Of a stretch of 64,000 bases of DNA, positions 1 to 11,112 are shown piece after piece. The translations under genes and the position numbers were made by a program. Numbering within the stretch: position 1 is the first letter of the stretch; the number at the start of each line of letters is the position of its first letter. The DNA comes from Thermobifida halotolerans (GTDB taxonomy: Bacteria; Actinomycetota; Actinomycetes; Streptosporangiales; Streptosporangiaceae): contig NZ_CP063196.1 in assembly GCF_003574835.2 (NCBI RefSeq), positions 2,852,001 to 2,916,000 of the forward strand. Reading direction: 5' to 3'. Below the pieces are notes generated by a model that worked only from the letters and a program-made list of their open reading frames with translations, was not told the DNA's origin and ran no database searches.

Positions 1-1013
<1,013 letters not shown>

Positions 1014-1235
1014 CCAGTGTATAGGACCTCACCCCACGGTCGGGCGGGGGGTGCCGGACGGACCCGGCCCGGGGGGACGACGGAGGAGACCCGCCCGGGG
1101 AGTGTGCCCCCAACGATGTCCGCCCTCTGCTGGACTGGGGTCACCCACCCCTCCGGGGCCGAGGCCGCCCGGGACGCTCTCCTGGAGCGAGACCGCACCC
1201 CCGGGTCCGGGCCGCCCGGAACCGCGGCGGCCCGG

Positions 1236-2678
1236 TCAGCGTCCCGAGAGCCTGGAGGCCAGCTCGGCGAGCGTCGAGGTCTCGACGGTTCGGGAGGACT
1301 CGCGCCGGTCGGCGGTGCGGTAGAGGCCGTAGACGAGGTGCGTGCCGATCCACCGCAGCGGCTCGGGCTCCCAGCCGCGCACCTGGTGGCCCACCCAGGG
1401 CAGCCGGGTCAGTTCGGTGCTGCGTTCCAGGACCAGGTCGCACAGGGTGCGCCCGGCCAGGTTGGAGGTGGTGACGCCGCTGCCGACGTACCCTCCGGCC
1501 CAGCCCAGTCCCTCGGAGCGGTCCAGGCGCACGGCGGGGCACCAGTCCCGGGGAACCCCCAGGACACCGGACCAGGCGTGCGCCACGGGGGTCTCGGACG
1601 CGGCGGGGAACAGCCGGGCCAGCGCCCGCCACAGTTCCGCGATCGCCTGCGGCTGGGTGACGCCGTTGTCGTCGTGGCCGGAACCGAACCGGTAGGGCAC
1701 CCCCCGTCCGCCGATGGCGATGCGGCCGTCGGCGGTGCGCTGGGCGTAGATGTAGGCGTGTGCGGCGTCGCCGAGGACCTCCCCGCCCTCCCAGCCGATC
1801 CGCTTCCACACCTCGGCGCTCAGCGGCTCGGTGACGATCATCGAGGAGTTCATGGGCAGCCACTGGCGGCGGTAGCCGTTGAGTTCGGCGGTGAACCCCT
1901 CGGTGGCGCGGATGACGTGGTCGGCGCGGACCGTGCCGTGCTCGGTCACCGCGGCGGGCCGCTGGTCTCCCTTGCGCGGTCGGATCTCGATGACCGCGGT
2001 GCTTTCGAAGATGTCCACGCCGAGCGCCTCGACCGCGGCGGCCAGGCCGCGGACGAGCTTGGCCGGTTGGACGCGCGCGGCGTGCGGGCTGAACGCCTCG
2101 GCCACCGCGCCGTCCACGCGCAGCCGCGGCTCGTGGTCGGGTCCCAGCAGGTAGTAGTCCTCGGGCCAGTACCCCCACTCCTGCAGGTAGGTGATCTCCT
2201 CCAGGAGGCGGGCCTTCTGCGCCTGGTTGGTCGCCACGATGCGCATGCCGCCCTTGACGATGTCGGCGTCGATCCCCTCGGCCTCGGCCACCCCGATGAC
2301 CTCGTCGACCGAGGCCATCATGGCGCGTTGGAGCGCGATCATCGCTCCCTTGCCGTGCGACTTGGCGTAGCGTTCCCGCGACCCGGCGAACTCGGCCGAC
2401 AGCCAGCCGCCGTTGCGGCCCGACGCGCCGAAGCCCGCGAACTCCCGTTCCAGGACCGCCACGCGCAGGTCGGGCTGTTCCTTCTTGAGGTAGTAGGCGG
2501 TCCACAGGCCGGTGTATCCGGCGCCGACGACGCACACGTCGTAGTCGGCATCGCCGGGCAGGGCGGCACGGCGTTCGGGAACTCCCAGTTCGCGGTACCA
2601 GAAGGACACCCCGCCGTTGCGGAACTCCTTCGAGCGGGGAATGGCGCGCATCTCGGCCGCGCTGGCGATGAGTCCCAT
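1236..2678 (-). CDS. DAO-family FAD-dependent oxidoreductase
   Basis: A 480-residue flavoenzyme of the D-amino-acid-oxidase/glycine-oxidase fold, most like gamma-glutamylputrescine oxidases and related amine oxidases. The dinucleotide-binding motif VVGAGYTGLW lies near residue 50, followed by the VLERE segment that binds the ribose. GASGRNGGW near residue 85 is typical of this group. The C-terminal VGSGVTTSNLAGR matches the second FAD-contact region. The substrate cannot be read from sequence. It lies 160 bases downstream of a MarR-type gene on the same strand, so it may be that regulator's target. The ATG at 2676-2678 gives the usual N-terminal extension before the FAD motif. Confidence 0.85.
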   Translation of the reverse strand: MGLIASAAEMRAIPRSKEFRNGGVSFWYRELGVPERRAALPGDADYDVCVVGAGYTGLWTAYYLKKEQPDLRVAVLEREFAGFGASGRNGGWLSAEFAGSRERYAKSHGKGAMIALQRAMMASVDEVIGVAEAEGIDADIVKGGMRIVATNQAQKARLLEEITYLQEWGYWPEDYYLLGPDHEPRLRVDGAVAEAFSPHAARVQPAKLVRGLAAAVEALGVDIFESTAVIEIRPRKGDQRPAAVTEHGTVRADHVIRATEGFTAELNGYRRQWLPMNSSMIVTEPLSAEVWKRIGWEGGEVLGDAAHAYIYAQRTADGRIAIGGRGVPYRFGSGHDDNGVTQPQAIAELWRALARLFPAASETPVAHAWSGVLGVPRDWCPAVRLDRSEGLGWAGGYVGSGVTTSNLAGRTLCDLVLERSTELTRLPWVGHQVRGWEPEPLRWIGTHLVYGLYRTADRRESSRTVETSTLAELASRLSGR

Positions 2679-2838
2679 GTGTGTCTGCCTCCCCCGGACG
2701 CTCCGCGGTGGCGCCTACGCCCCCGCTTCAGGCGCACCTCGTGTCGTACGTGGTCTCCCAAACTAGCGGAGGGCGGCTGTGGCGAAGAAGACGCATTCCG
2801 GTGAAGGAGTCCCGCCGCTCCCCCGGTGGGCGCCGCCG

Positions 2839-3333
2839 TCACCTCCGCTCGCCGCCCTCCTCGGTCCGGCGGGAGCTGTCGCGCAGTCTGCGCGCCTGCT
2901 CGGCCAGTGCCCGCACCCCCTCGGGACCCAGCGGGGCGAGCACGTGCTCGCGCAGCAGCGCGACGTGCCGGGCCCGGGCCCGTTCGGCGAGGGTGCGGCC
3001 CTTCTCGGTGAGGGTGGCGTAGGTGACCCGGCGGTCCGAGGGGCAGGCCTGGCGCGCCAGGTAGCCGTTGCGCTCCAACCGGTCGGCCAGCTTGGTGAAC
3101 CCGCCGCTGCTCAGGGAGACCTCGCGGGCCAACTGGCTCATCGGCAGGCGGTTCCGGGGGGAGCGCTGCAACCGGATCAGCACCTCGAACCAGGGGCCGG
3201 ACATGTCCTCGCCGGAGGGGTCGATCCCCCGGAGCAGGAGGGGGGAGGTCACCGAGAGTGCCTCGTGGAACAGTCCCCAGCAGGTGATGAGGTCGTCGTC
3301 GGTGATCCTCTCGGCGTCGCTCCTCGTTCCCAT
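2839..3333 (-). CDS. MarR-family transcriptional regulator
   Basis: A 164-residue winged-helix repressor. The central part (about residues 50-115) has the MarR pattern: MSQLAREVSLSSGGFTKLAD forms the recognition helix-turn-helix, and DRRVTYATLTEKGRTL is the wing with its signature DRR. Members bind palindromic sites as dimers and often control a neighbouring gene. Here the candidates are the FAD oxidoreductase downstream and the gene itself. A near-palindromic site lies about 60 bases upstream of the start. The ligand is unknown. The C-terminus is rich in Arg and Glu. Confidence 0.88.
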   Translation of the reverse strand: MGTRSDAERITDDDLITCWGLFHEALSVTSPLLLRGIDPSGEDMSGPWFEVLIRLQRSPRNRLPMSQLAREVSLSSGGFTKLADRLERNGYLARQACPSDRRVTYATLTEKGRTLAERARARHVALLREHVLAPLGPEGVRALAEQARRLRDSSRRTEEGGERR

Positions 3334-3393
3334 GCGGCCCCCCTAACGGCTGCGGTGGCACAGCCGGTCCCAGCATACGCAACAGATATCTTC

Positions 3394-3405
3394 TCAGTTA
3401 ACTAA
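3394..3405. promoter_or_regulatory. Possible MarR operator
   Basis: TCAGTTAACTAA is palindromic at 10 of 12 positions and sits in an AT-rich patch 61-72 bases upstream of the MarR start, unusual in this GC-rich DNA. Autoregulation through such sites is common in MarR genes. Binding here is inferred. Confidence 0.35.
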
Positions 3406-3428
3406 TTTCTGCGGAAACCGCACCTCAG

Positions 3429-3469
3429 GGGCCGTGTCCGAGGAGGGGAGGACTCCCCGGGCACGGCCC
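3429..3469 (-). terminator. Hairpin terminator after the PhyH-like gene
   Basis: GGGCCGTG (3429-3436) pairs with CACGGCCC (3462-3469), starting 5 bases past the stop codon of the leftward dioxygenase gene. No clear T-run follows. Confidence 0.5.
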
Positions 3470-3474
3470 GCACC

Positions 3475-4353
3475 TCAGGGACGCTGGTTGGGGACGGAGA
3501 GGTCGAGGAGACCGGCGGCGTCCAACTCCCGGAAGAGCGGGGGCCTCTCGGCGTCACCGCGTCCCCAGTACTGCAGGGGGTCGGCCCCCTCCCCCAGAAG
3601 CTGCCTGCGGACCGGCGACAGCCGCTCCAGCAGTTCGGCCGGGGCCTCGGTGTAGTCGTAGGGACGCATCCAACGGTAGGTGTAGGCGACGAAGACCGCC
3701 TTGCGGGTCACCTCGGAGTGGTTGTCGGTCCGGGTGTGCCAGATCCGGCGGTCGAAGACGATGGCGTCTCCCGGTTCGGCCGTCAGTTCGACCGCGCCGG
3801 GCGGGTCCTCGCCGTAGTCGTCCAGGTTCCGCGGGCGCTGCAGGGTGTTGGTCCGGTGGCTGCCGGGCACCACCATGAAGTTGCCGCGTCCCGGCTCCGA
3901 GGCGTCGGAGAGCCAGTAGGAGCACTTCACCGACAGCCGCGGCCGGGTCACCGGCGTCTCCACCTCCAGGTTGATCCGGCCGCCGTCCTGGTGCCAGCGC
4001 CATCGGCGCGGCCGCGGCCCCGGCAGGGGCGGGTGCACGTCTGCGTGCGAGTGGAAGCCGAAGATGTTCCACCCGAGCATCCCCCACACGATGGGGAAGG
4101 TCGCCGGATGGTCGAGCAGTTCCAGGAACGCCTCGTCCCGGAACAGGCAGGCCAGCAGGTGCATGTTGCCGTCGGCGTCCAGGCGCCCCGCCCGCTCCTC
4201 CTCCGCGTGGAGGCGGTCCACGGCCTCGGTGAGCCGCGCGACCTCCTCCTGGCCGAGGGCGCCCTTGACGGTCAGGAACCCGTATGTCTCGAACTGCTCG
4301 CGCTGCTGCCTGGTGATCACGTTGTTCCAGTGCGCCACGGTCGTGCCGGTCAT
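3475..4353 (-). CDS. Phytanoyl-CoA dioxygenase (PhyH)-family enzyme
   Basis: A 292-residue non-haem Fe(II)/2-oxoglutarate oxygenase. The iron triad is visible: His121 and Asp123 in WHQDGG and the distal His206 in IWHTRTDN, with Arg217 placed to bind 2-oxoglutarate. The strand VVPGSHRTNTL between them is typical of the family. Relatives hydroxylate many substrates, including ectoine, phytanoyl-CoA and natural products; no substrate can be assigned. I chose the ATG at 4351-4353 because GAGGAGTGAG lies directly upstream and the homologous N-terminus begins there. The reading frame stays open further upstream without family similarity. It is transcribed away from the two-component operon that starts at 4538. 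Confidence 0.85.
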   Translation of the reverse strand: MTGTTVAHWNNVITRQQREQFETYGFLTVKGALGQEEVARLTEAVDRLHAEEERAGRLDADGNMHLLACLFRDEAFLELLDHPATFPIVWGMLGWNIFGFHSHADVHPPLPGPRPRRWRWHQDGGRINLEVETPVTRPRLSVKCSYWLSDASEPGRGNFMVVPGSHRTNTLQRPRNLDDYGEDPPGAVELTAEPGDAIVFDRRIWHTRTDNHSEVTRKAVFVAYTYRWMRPYDYTEAPAELLERLSPVRRQLLGEGADPLQYWGRGDAERPPLFRELDAAGLLDLSVPNQRP

Positions 4354-4537
4354 CTCACTCCTCGTCTCGGCGTGGTCGGCGGCGCCATGGTCGGCACCAC
4401 TCCGACACCGTCCACGGTGGCGCTCCCCCTCCAACGCCGTGTCGGCAAAAAGCAACAGATCAGGCACATTGTCCGGATTCTGCAACAGTCGGCCGCCTCT
4501 GCGGCTGTCACGTGCGGTGTGCGGCGATAATGTCCCG

Positions 4538-5212
4538 GTGACCGCGATCCTGTTGGTGGAGGACGACCCCTCCGCGAGAGTGGGCCTGGAACTGGCCCTG
4601 ACCAGGCTCGGCCACTCGGTGACGGCCCGCGCCACCGGCGAGGAGGCGCTGCAGACGATCCGCTCCCGACGGCCCGAACTGGTCGTGCTGGACATCATGC
4701 TGCCCCGGATGGACGGCCTGGAGGTGTGCCGCCGTGTCCGGCACTCCGACGAGCTCCCCATCATCCTGCTCACCGCCCGCAGCGACGACATCGACGTGAT
4801 CATGGGCCTGGAGGCGGGCGCCGACGACTACGTCGTCAAACCCGTCGAACCGCGCGTGCTGGACGCCCGGATCCGCGCGGTCCTGCGCCGTGCGGAGAAC
4901 CAGCCGCTCAACCGGTCCGTCTACGGCGACCTGGTCGTGGACCGGGCGGCGCTCCGGGTCACCCGGCACGGCGAGGACCTCCACCTCACCCCCACCGAAC
5001 TGCGTCTGCTGCTGGAACTGACCCGCCACCCCGGGAAGGCCCTGAGCCGCCAGCAACTGCTGCGCGACGTGTGGGAACACGACTACCTGGGGGACTCCCG
5101 CCTCGTCGACGCCTGCATCCAGCGGGTCCGGGCCAAGATCGAGGCCGATCCGGCGTCTCCGGTCCTCATCCAGACCGTCCGGGGCTTCGGCTACCGCTTC
5201 TCCCCGCCGTGA
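4538..5212 (+). CDS. OmpR-family response regulator
   Basis: A 224-residue two-component regulator. The receiver domain (about 1-115) has the acidic pair Asp9/Asp10, the phosphoacceptor Asp52 in VVLDIMLPRMDG, and Lys101 in DDYVVKP. The C-terminal winged helix (about 130-224) has LTPTELRLLLEL and the terminal VRGFGYRF. The GTG at 4538 places LLVEDD correctly at the N-terminus. Its last codon overlaps the kinase start as GTGA, so the two are translationally coupled. Targets are unknown. The layout with a kinase and a lipoprotein-like gene resembles CseBC-type envelope stress pairs, but nothing here proves that role. Confidence 0.93.
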   Translation: MTAILLVEDDPSARVGLELALTRLGHSVTARATGEEALQTIRSRRPELVVLDIMLPRMDGLEVCRRVRHSDELPIILLTARSDDIDVIMGLEAGADDYVVKPVEPRVLDARIRAVLRRAENQPLNRSVYGDLVVDRAALRVTRHGEDLHLTPTELRLLLELTRHPGKALSRQQLLRDVWEHDYLGDSRLVDACIQRVRAKIEADPASPVLIQTVRGFGYRFSPP

Positions 5213-6672
5213 CCGCGTCCACCCCCCGTCCCCGCGGTCTGTTCTCCCTGCGGCTCCGCCTGATCAGCGCGCTGACCGTGATGGCGCTGGTCTCGACGCT
5301 TCTGGCGTCGGGGATCGGCTCCGTCCTCTTCCACCGGGCACTGATGCAGCAGGCCCAGGACACCGCGCTCGAACAGGTCCGCCAGGTGCTGACCCACCAG
5401 GTCCCTCCGGCCCTGGTCAACCCGTCACTGGACCCCGAGTCGGTCCCCCAGCAGCCGCTGGAGGAGCTCGCGTTGGAACTGCGCCGCCGCACCCAGGGCC
5501 AGGCGCTGATCCTCGTGGAGGACACGGTCCGCGTCTCCAGCGGCGCCCGGATCGAGGACGTTCCCCCGAACCTGCGCGACCTGGCCGAGACGGGCATCGG
5601 CTGCCAGCGGGTCACCATCGAGGGCCGCCCCTGGCTGGTCGTGGGCACCCGGGTCCACATCGCCGACGCCGACGGCGGCGCCCGGCAGAGTCCGCTGCGT
5701 GTCTTCGTGTTCGTCAGCCTCTCCGCCCAGGAGGCGCAGATCTCCCGGCTCCAGGGCTCGCTGGCGCGGGCGGGCGGCAGCGCGTTCGTGGCGGCCGTGG
5801 TCGTCGGCGCCCTGCTGGCCAGCAGTGTGCTGCGGCCGGTGCGCCGCCTGCGGGACGCCGCGCGCCGCCTCGGCGAGGGCCACCTGGACACCCGCATCGA
5901 GGCGCGCGGCGGCGACGAGCTCTCCGAACTCGCCCGGACCTTCAACCGCAGCGCCGCGACGCTGCAGGCCAACATGGAGGAGCTGCGCCGACTGGAGAGC
6001 CAGGCGCGCCGCTTCGCCGCCGACGTCTCCCACGAGCTGCGCACCCCGCTGACCTCGCTGACCGCCCTGATCGACGTACTGGAGGACGAGGCCCGGCAGA
6101 TGCCGCCGGACGCGGGCACCGCCGCACGGATCATCGCCGAGGAGACCCGCCGCCTGCGCCGCCTGGTGGAGGACCTTCTGGAGATCAGCCGCCTGGACGC
6201 GGGCGTGAGCGCGCTCAACCCCGACGAGATCGCGGTGCGCGAGGCGCTGTGGGAGTGCGTGCGTGCCCGGGGCTGGGCGGAGCGGGTCGAGATCCGCGCC
6301 GATCCGGAACTGCGCGCGTCGGTCGACCCGCGCCGCTTCGACGTCATCCTGTCCAACCTGGTGGGCAACGCGCTGCGGCACGGCGCCCCTCCGGTGACGG
6401 TGACCGCGCGGCTGGACACGGCCCGGACCCCGCCCGTGCTGGAGGTCCGGGTGCGCGACCGGGGGCCCGGCATCGCTCCGGAACTGCTGACCGACGTCTT
6501 CGAACGGTTCGTCAAAGCCGACACCGCCCGCTCCGGCGGCGCGGGCAGCGGCCTGGGACTGTCCATCGCCCACGCCAACGCGGTCCTCCACAAGGGCACG
6601 CTGACCGCGCACAACGACAGAGGAGCGGTCTTCACCCTCCTCCTGCCGCAACCCGTGAAGGAGAACCGATGA
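5209..6672 (+). CDS. Membrane sensor histidine kinase
   Basis: A 487-residue partner of the preceding regulator. A first membrane helix lies near residues 20-42 and a second near 191-209, enclosing an extracytoplasmic sensor of about 150 residues. A HAMP linker follows (about 210-262). The H-box is DVSHELRTPLTSL with His275. The ATPase part has NLVGNALRHGA (N-box), RDRGPGIAPE (G1) and GSGLGLSIAHA (G2). The GTG start at 5209 overlaps the regulator stop, and its own stop overlaps the next start as ATGA. Three coupled genes suggest one regulated unit. The signal sensed is unknown. Confidence 0.92.
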   Translation: MTASTPRPRGLFSLRLRLISALTVMALVSTLLASGIGSVLFHRALMQQAQDTALEQVRQVLTHQVPPALVNPSLDPESVPQQPLEELALELRRRTQGQALILVEDTVRVSSGARIEDVPPNLRDLAETGIGCQRVTIEGRPWLVVGTRVHIADADGGARQSPLRVFVFVSLSAQEAQISRLQGSLARAGGSAFVAAVVVGALLASSVLRPVRRLRDAARRLGEGHLDTRIEARGGDELSELARTFNRSAATLQANMEELRRLESQARRFAADVSHELRTPLTSLTALIDVLEDEARQMPPDAGTAARIIAEETRRLRRLVEDLLEISRLDAGVSALNPDEIAVREALWECVRARGWAERVEIRADPELRASVDPRRFDVILSNLVGNALRHGAPPVTVTARLDTARTPPVLEVRVRDRGPGIAPELLTDVFERFVKADTARSGGAGSGLGLSIAHANAVLHKGTLTAHNDRGAVFTLLLPQPVKENR

Positions 6673-7331
6673 CCACACCGGGACGACGCCGTCCTCGCAG
6701 GCCCGCCGCTCCGGGGGGCCGCAGCGCGGCTCCGGGGGCGCTGGCGCTGTGCGTCGCGCTGGCGGCCGGCGGCTGCGGGGTGCGCGACAGCGGCACCATC
6801 GACGCCGGTCCGGCTCCCGTCGCCCAGGGAAGCACGGACGCCGGAACACTGGTCTACCTGTTCGACTCCGACGCCCGCCTCACCCCGGTGTGGCGGGACA
6901 CCGACCCGTCCGACGCCTGGGAGGTGCTCACACTGCTGTGGGACGGGCCCACTCCCGAGGAGCAGGAGCGGGGCCTGTGGAGCGCGCTGGGCCCACCGGC
7001 CGTGCTGCGCTGGGCGGAGGTTCTGGACGGCGGTGAACTGCACGTCCACGCCACGGCGGACGACGTGACCGTGTTCGCCACGCCGAGCACCACGCTGGCC
7101 CCCGACAACGGCCCCGGCGTGGTGGCCGAGACCCCGGTACCGCAGCAGTCCGGGGCTCCCCTGGCGCTCGACGGCGCACTGCAGGTGGTCTGCACCGGGC
7201 TGCGTGTCCACGGAGTGGAGTCGGTGCGCGTGTCCGGAGGCGGCAGGATCCACCGCGACACCGCGGCTCTCGGACCGGAGGACTGCGACGGCGCCGCCCC
7301 GCAGGACTGGTCGGAGATCGAACACTGGTGA
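6669..7331 (+). CDS. Probable lipoprotein with GerMN-like region
   Basis: A 220-residue exported protein encoded directly after the kinase with an ATGA overlap. The N-terminus has a basic stretch, then a hydrophobic segment ending in LAAGGCG. That could be a lipobox, though Ala and Gly at -3 and -2 are not ideal. The middle part (VYLFDSDARLTPV, then WEVLTLLWDGPTPEEQERGL) resembles the GerMN domain found in LpqB and other actinobacterial lipoproteins. Such proteins can tune the linked sensor kinase, as LpqB does for MtrB. That role is inference from position. A rich Pro/Arg N-terminal tail precedes the signal. Confidence 0.65.
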   Translation: MTTPGRRRPRRPAAPGGRSAAPGALALCVALAAGGCGVRDSGTIDAGPAPVAQGSTDAGTLVYLFDSDARLTPVWRDTDPSDAWEVLTLLWDGPTPEEQERGLWSALGPPAVLRWAEVLDGGELHVHATADDVTVFATPSTTLAPDNGPGVVAETPVPQQSGAPLALDGALQVVCTGLRVHGVESVRVSGGGRIHRDTAALGPEDCDGAAPQDWSEIEHW

Positions 7332-7351
7332 GGACCGCCGTGCGGCGGTCC
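7332..7351. terminator. Convergent terminator hairpin
   Basis: GGACCGCCG pairs perfectly with CGGCGGTCC directly after the lipoprotein-like stop codon. It lies 26 bases past the pheT stop read from the other strand, so it may serve both genes. Confidence 0.55.
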
Positions 7352-7377
7352 CCACCGTGGACGGTTCCGGGACCGCG

Positions 7378-9873
7378 CTAGCCGCGCAGCACCGCGCCCG
7401 TGCGTTCGGCGGCCACCGCCACCGCCGCGTCCCTGACCCGGGTGGCCTCCTCCGCGGTCAGTGTGCGGTCGTCGGCGCGCAGCCGCAGCGAGTAGGCCAG
7501 CGACTTGCGTCCCTCGCCGATCTGCGCCCCGGTGTAGACGTCGAACAGGCGGACGCTCTCCAGCAGCTCTCCGGCGCCCTGGCGCAGCGCGGCCTCCACG
7601 TCGGCCGCGGGCACCGACTCGTCCACCACGAGCGCGACGTCCTGGGTGGCCACCGGGTAGGTGGAGACGTTCGGGGCGGTCGCGACCGAGGCCGCCGCCT
7701 CGACGCGGTCCCAGTCGATCTCCATCGCCGCGACCCGCGGCGGCAGCCCGTAGGCCTTGATCACGCGGGGGTGCAGCTCACCGGCGTGCCCCACGAGCGT
7801 CTCGCCGTCGGCGTCCGCCACGTACAGCGCCGCGCAGCGACCCGGGTGCCAGGGCGCGTACCGGGCGGCGCGGACCACGAGCTCCACCCCGGCCACACCC
7901 GCCGCCTCGCGCGCGGCCTGGATCGCGTCGGCCCAGGTGGCGGCCTGTCCCTCGCCCCACCATCCGGACCGCTGCCGCTGCCCGGCCAGCACCGCGCCGA
8001 TCCGGCGCGGCTGCTCGGGAAGCGCCGCCTCCAGCGCGGCGCGCTCCTCGGTGGTGGGCCCCCGGTCGACCGCCAGGATCGGCGCCCTGCCCGGGGAGCC
8101 GGGCCTGGGGCGGTAGACCAGCCCCGTCTCGAACAGCGCGACGTCGCCGAACCCGCGTCCCACGTTGCGGACCAGGGTCTTGAGCAGCCCCGGCAGCAGG
8201 GTGGTGCGCAGCAGCGGCTCGTCGTCGTTGAGCGGGTTGGCCAGCCGCAGCGCGTCGCGGCGGGCGTCGTCGGCGTCCAGCTGGAGGCCGTCGAGGTCGC
8301 GCACCCCGACGAAGGGGTAGTTGAGCACCTCGAAGAACCCGAGGTCGGCGAGCGTCCGCCCCACGGCGCGGCGCAGCCGCTGGCCGCGGGTCAGGCCACG
8401 CCCGGCCGGGGCCTGCGGCGGGATCGCCGGAATGTTCTCGTAGCCCTCGTTGCGGATGACCTCCTCGGCCAGGTCGTTGGGGTCGGTGAGGTCGGGGCGC
8501 CAGGTCGGGGGGGTGACCGACAGCGTGTCGCCGTCCTGGACGACCTCGCAGCCCACCAGGCGGAGCCGGGCGATCTCGGTCTCGACCGGGTAGTCCACCC
8601 CCGCGACCCGGCCCGCGTGGCCCGCCCGGACCACGACGGGCTCGCGGGGAGCCGTCAGGTCGATGTGGGTGAGGCCGTCCTCGACGGTCGCGCCGCCCAG
8701 CTCGGCGAGCAGGTGCACCGCGCGGGTCGCCGCGGCCAACTGGACCGCGGAGTCGACGCCGCGCTCGAAGCGGCGGGAGGACTCCGACGACAGCTGGTGG
8801 CGGCGCGAGGTGCGCGCGATGTGCGTGTCCGCGAAGTGCGCCGCCTCGATCAGGATGTCGGTGGAGGCCTCGTTGATCTCGGTGTTCAGACCGCCCATGA
8901 CGCCCGCGATGTTGATCGGCCCCGACTCGTCGGTGATCAGGATGTCGTCGGGGTCCAGGGCGCGCACCACGTGGTCGAGGGTCTCCAGCTTCTCACCCTG
9001 CCGGGCCAGCCGGACCTCGATCGGGCCGCGCAGGGTGGCGCGGTCCCAGGCGTGCAGCGGCTGCCCCAGCTCCAGCATCACGTAGTTGGTGACGTCGACC
9101 GCCAGCGAGATGGAGCGCACCCCCGCCAGGTGCAGTCGGCGGCGCATCCACATCGGGCTCGGCGCGGCCGGGTCGAACCCGGTGACTCCGCGCAGTACGT
9201 AGCGGGAGCAGATCGCCGGGTCGGCGACGGTCGCCGGGTATCCGCCCCCGGTCGCCTCCGGCAGGGGAACGTCGGCGGGGTCGGCGAAGGCGATCCCGTA
9301 GGCGGCCGCGGCCTCGCGGGCCACGCCGCGCATCGACAGCGCGTAGCCGCGGTCGGGCGTCACCGCGATGTCCAGGACGGCGTCGCGCAGCCCCAGCAGG
9401 TCGTAGGCGTCCGCGCCGGGCTCGGCGGAGCCCTCGGGCAGCACGATGATGCCCGAGTGGTCCTCCCACAGCCCCAGTTCGCTCGCCGAGCAGATCATGC
9501 CCGCCGAGACCCTGCCGTAGGTCTTGCGCGCGGAGATCGCGAAGCCGCCGGGCAGCACCGCGCCGGGCAGCGACACCACGACGAGGTCGCCCTCGGCGAA
9601 GTTGCGGGCGCCGCACACGATGCCCTGCGGCTCGCCCGTGCCGTTGGCGTCGCCGACGTCCACGGTGCAGAACCGGATGGGCTTCTTGAAACCGGTGAGC
9701 TCCTCGATGGTCAGCACCCGGCCCACGGCGATCGGGCCGGTGATGTCGGCGCCCACCTCCTCGACGGTCTCGACCTCCAGTCCCAGGCCGATCAGCTTCT
9801 CGGCCAGGGCGCGCGGCGTGGCCTCGGCGGGCAGTTCGACGTACTCGCGCAGCCAGGAAACGGGAACCCGCAT
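7378..9873 (-). CDS. pheT: Phenylalanine-tRNA ligase beta subunit
   Basis: An 831-residue subunit of the alpha2-beta2 PheRS. It opens with [15 protein letters not shown], as in the family. An OB-fold tRNA-binding domain follows (about 40-155), then the B3/B4 editing domain that hydrolyses Tyr-tRNA(Phe), the B5 domain, a catalytic-like core, and a C-terminal anticodon-binding FDX-ACB domain ending in [17 protein letters not shown] start it at the ATG 9871-9873, whose T overlaps the pheS TGA; a GTG one codon earlier is equally possible. Tight overlap with pheS ensures balanced subunits. The length is normal. Confidence 0.97.
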   Translation of the reverse strand: MRVPVSWLREYVELPAEATPRALAEKLIGLGLEVETVEEVGADITGPIAVGRVLTIEELTGFKKPIRFCTVDVGDANGTGEPQGIVCGARNFAEGDLVVVSLPGAVLPGGFAISARKTYGRVSAGMICSASELGLWEDHSGIIVLPEGSAEPGADAYDLLGLRDAVLDIAVTPDRGYALSMRGVAREAAAAYGIAFADPADVPLPEATGGGYPATVADPAICSRYVLRGVTGFDPAAPSPMWMRRRLHLAGVRSISLAVDVTNYVMLELGQPLHAWDRATLRGPIEVRLARQGEKLETLDHVVRALDPDDILITDESGPINIAGVMGGLNTEINEASTDILIEAAHFADTHIARTSRRHQLSSESSRRFERGVDSAVQLAAATRAVHLLAELGGATVEDGLTHIDLTAPREPVVVRAGHAGRVAGVDYPVETEIARLRLVGCEVVQDGDTLSVTPPTWRPDLTDPNDLAEEVIRNEGYENIPAIPPQAPAGRGLTRGQRLRRAVGRTLADLGFFEVLNYPFVGVRDLDGLQLDADDARRDALRLANPLNDDEPLLRTTLLPGLLKTLVRNVGRGFGDVALFETGLVYRPRPGSPGRAPILAVDRGPTTEERAALEAALPEQPRRIGAVLAGQRQRSGWWGEGQAATWADAIQAAREAAGVAGVELVVRAARYAPWHPGRCAALYVADADGETLVGHAGELHPRVIKAYGLPPRVAAMEIDWDRVEAAASVATAPNVSTYPVATQDVALVVDESVPAADVEAALRQGAGELLESVRLFDVYTGAQIGEGRKSLAYSLRLRADDRTLTAEEATRVRDAAVAVAAERTGAVLRG

Positions 9874-10991
9874 CACATCTCCATCCCGAAGGCCGCGGTG
9901 AACCGGACGTCACCCTCGACCATGTCGTGCATGTCCTTGACCCCGTGGGCGAACATCAGCGTCCGCTCGATGCCCACTCCGAAGGCCCAGCCGCTGTAGC
10001 GTTCGGTGTCGACCCCGGCGGCCGCGAGCACCCGCGGGTTGACCACGCCGCAGCCGCCGATCTCGATCCACCCCTCCGAGGAGCAGGTGCGGCAGGGGGC
10101 GTCGGGGTTGCCCACGGACGCGCCCCGGCACACGAAGCACTCCATGTCCACCTCGGCGGACGGCTCGGTGAACGGGAAGTACGACGGGCGCATGCGGGTG
10201 CGCAGCCCCTCGCCGAACATCCGCTCGACGAACACCTGGATCGCGCCGCGCAGGTGCGCCAGCGTGATCCCCTCGTCCACGACCAGCCCCTCCAACTGGT
10301 GGAAGACCGGGCTGTGCGTGGCGTCCAGTTCGTCGGTGCGGAAGGTGCGTCCGGGCGCGACCACGTAGACGGGAGGCTCGCGGTCCAGCATCGCGCGCAC
10401 CTGGACCGGCGAGGTGTGCGTGCGCAGCACCATGCCGGAGTCGTCGCCGTCGGGTCCGGCGACGAAGAAGGTGTCCTGCATGGTGCGGGCCGGGTGGTCG
10501 GGCAGGAAGTTGAGGGCGTCGAAGTTGTACCACTCGGCTTCGACCTCCGGGCCCTCGGCGATCTCGAAGCCCATTCCGACGAAGATGTCGGCCATCCGCT
10601 CGGCGATGGTGGTCAGCGGGTGCCGCGCCCCGCGCGCGACCCGGTCGTAGGGCAGGGTGACGTCGACGGCCTCCTCGACGAGCACGCGGGCGTCGCGCTC
10701 GTCCTCCAGTTGGGCCTGGCGCGCCTTGAGCGCCTCGCCGACCTCGCGGCGGGCGCCGCCCACGCGCTTGCCCGCGTCGGCCCTCGCCGCGGGCGGCAGC
10801 GCGCCGATCTCCCGGTTGGCCAGCGCCAGCGGGGAGCGGTCGCCGGCGTGCGCGAGCCGGACCTCCTTGAGCTCCTCCAGGGTGGCGGCCCCGGCGATGG
10901 CGTCGAGCGCCTCGTTGCGCATGCGTGCGACCTCGTCCGGGTGGAGAACGTTCACCTCGACGGGGTCGTAGGAGTTGTTGGGTGCAGACAT
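9873..10991 (-). CDS. pheS: Phenylalanine-tRNA ligase alpha subunit
   Basis: A 372-residue catalytic subunit. The N-terminal coiled coil (about 15-90) is followed by a class II core with motif 2 [19 protein letters not shown] and a C-terminal motif 3 segment [23 protein letters not shown] is the expected phenylalanine-pocket signature. The ATG at 10989-10991 gives [16 protein letters not shown], a normal actinobacterial start. The open frame continues upstream without similarity. Its TGA overlaps pheT. Confidence 0.97.
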   Translation of the reverse strand: MSAPNNSYDPVEVNVLHPDEVARMRNEALDAIAGAATLEELKEVRLAHAGDRSPLALANREIGALPPAARADAGKRVGGARREVGEALKARQAQLEDERDARVLVEEAVDVTLPYDRVARGARHPLTTIAERMADIFVGMGFEIAEGPEVEAEWYNFDALNFLPDHPARTMQDTFFVAGPDGDDSGMVLRTHTSPVQVRAMLDREPPVYVVAPGRTFRTDELDATHSPVFHQLEGLVVDEGITLAHLRGAIQVFVERMFGEGLRTRMRPSYFPFTEPSAEVDMECFVCRGASVGNPDAPCRTCSSEGWIEIGGCGVVNPRVLAAAGVDTERYSGWAFGVGIERTLMFAHGVKDMHDMVEGDVRFTAAFGMEM

Positions 10992-11112
10992 ATGGGGTTG
11001 CCTCACCGTCCCCGCGTGGTCCGCGGGACGGACTGTCACGGCCCACCGCCCGACGGCGGGTGGGCACAAGCCGACTGGGAAGTCCTCGCGAAGCCCGCCG
11101 CCGTCGAGTCCG

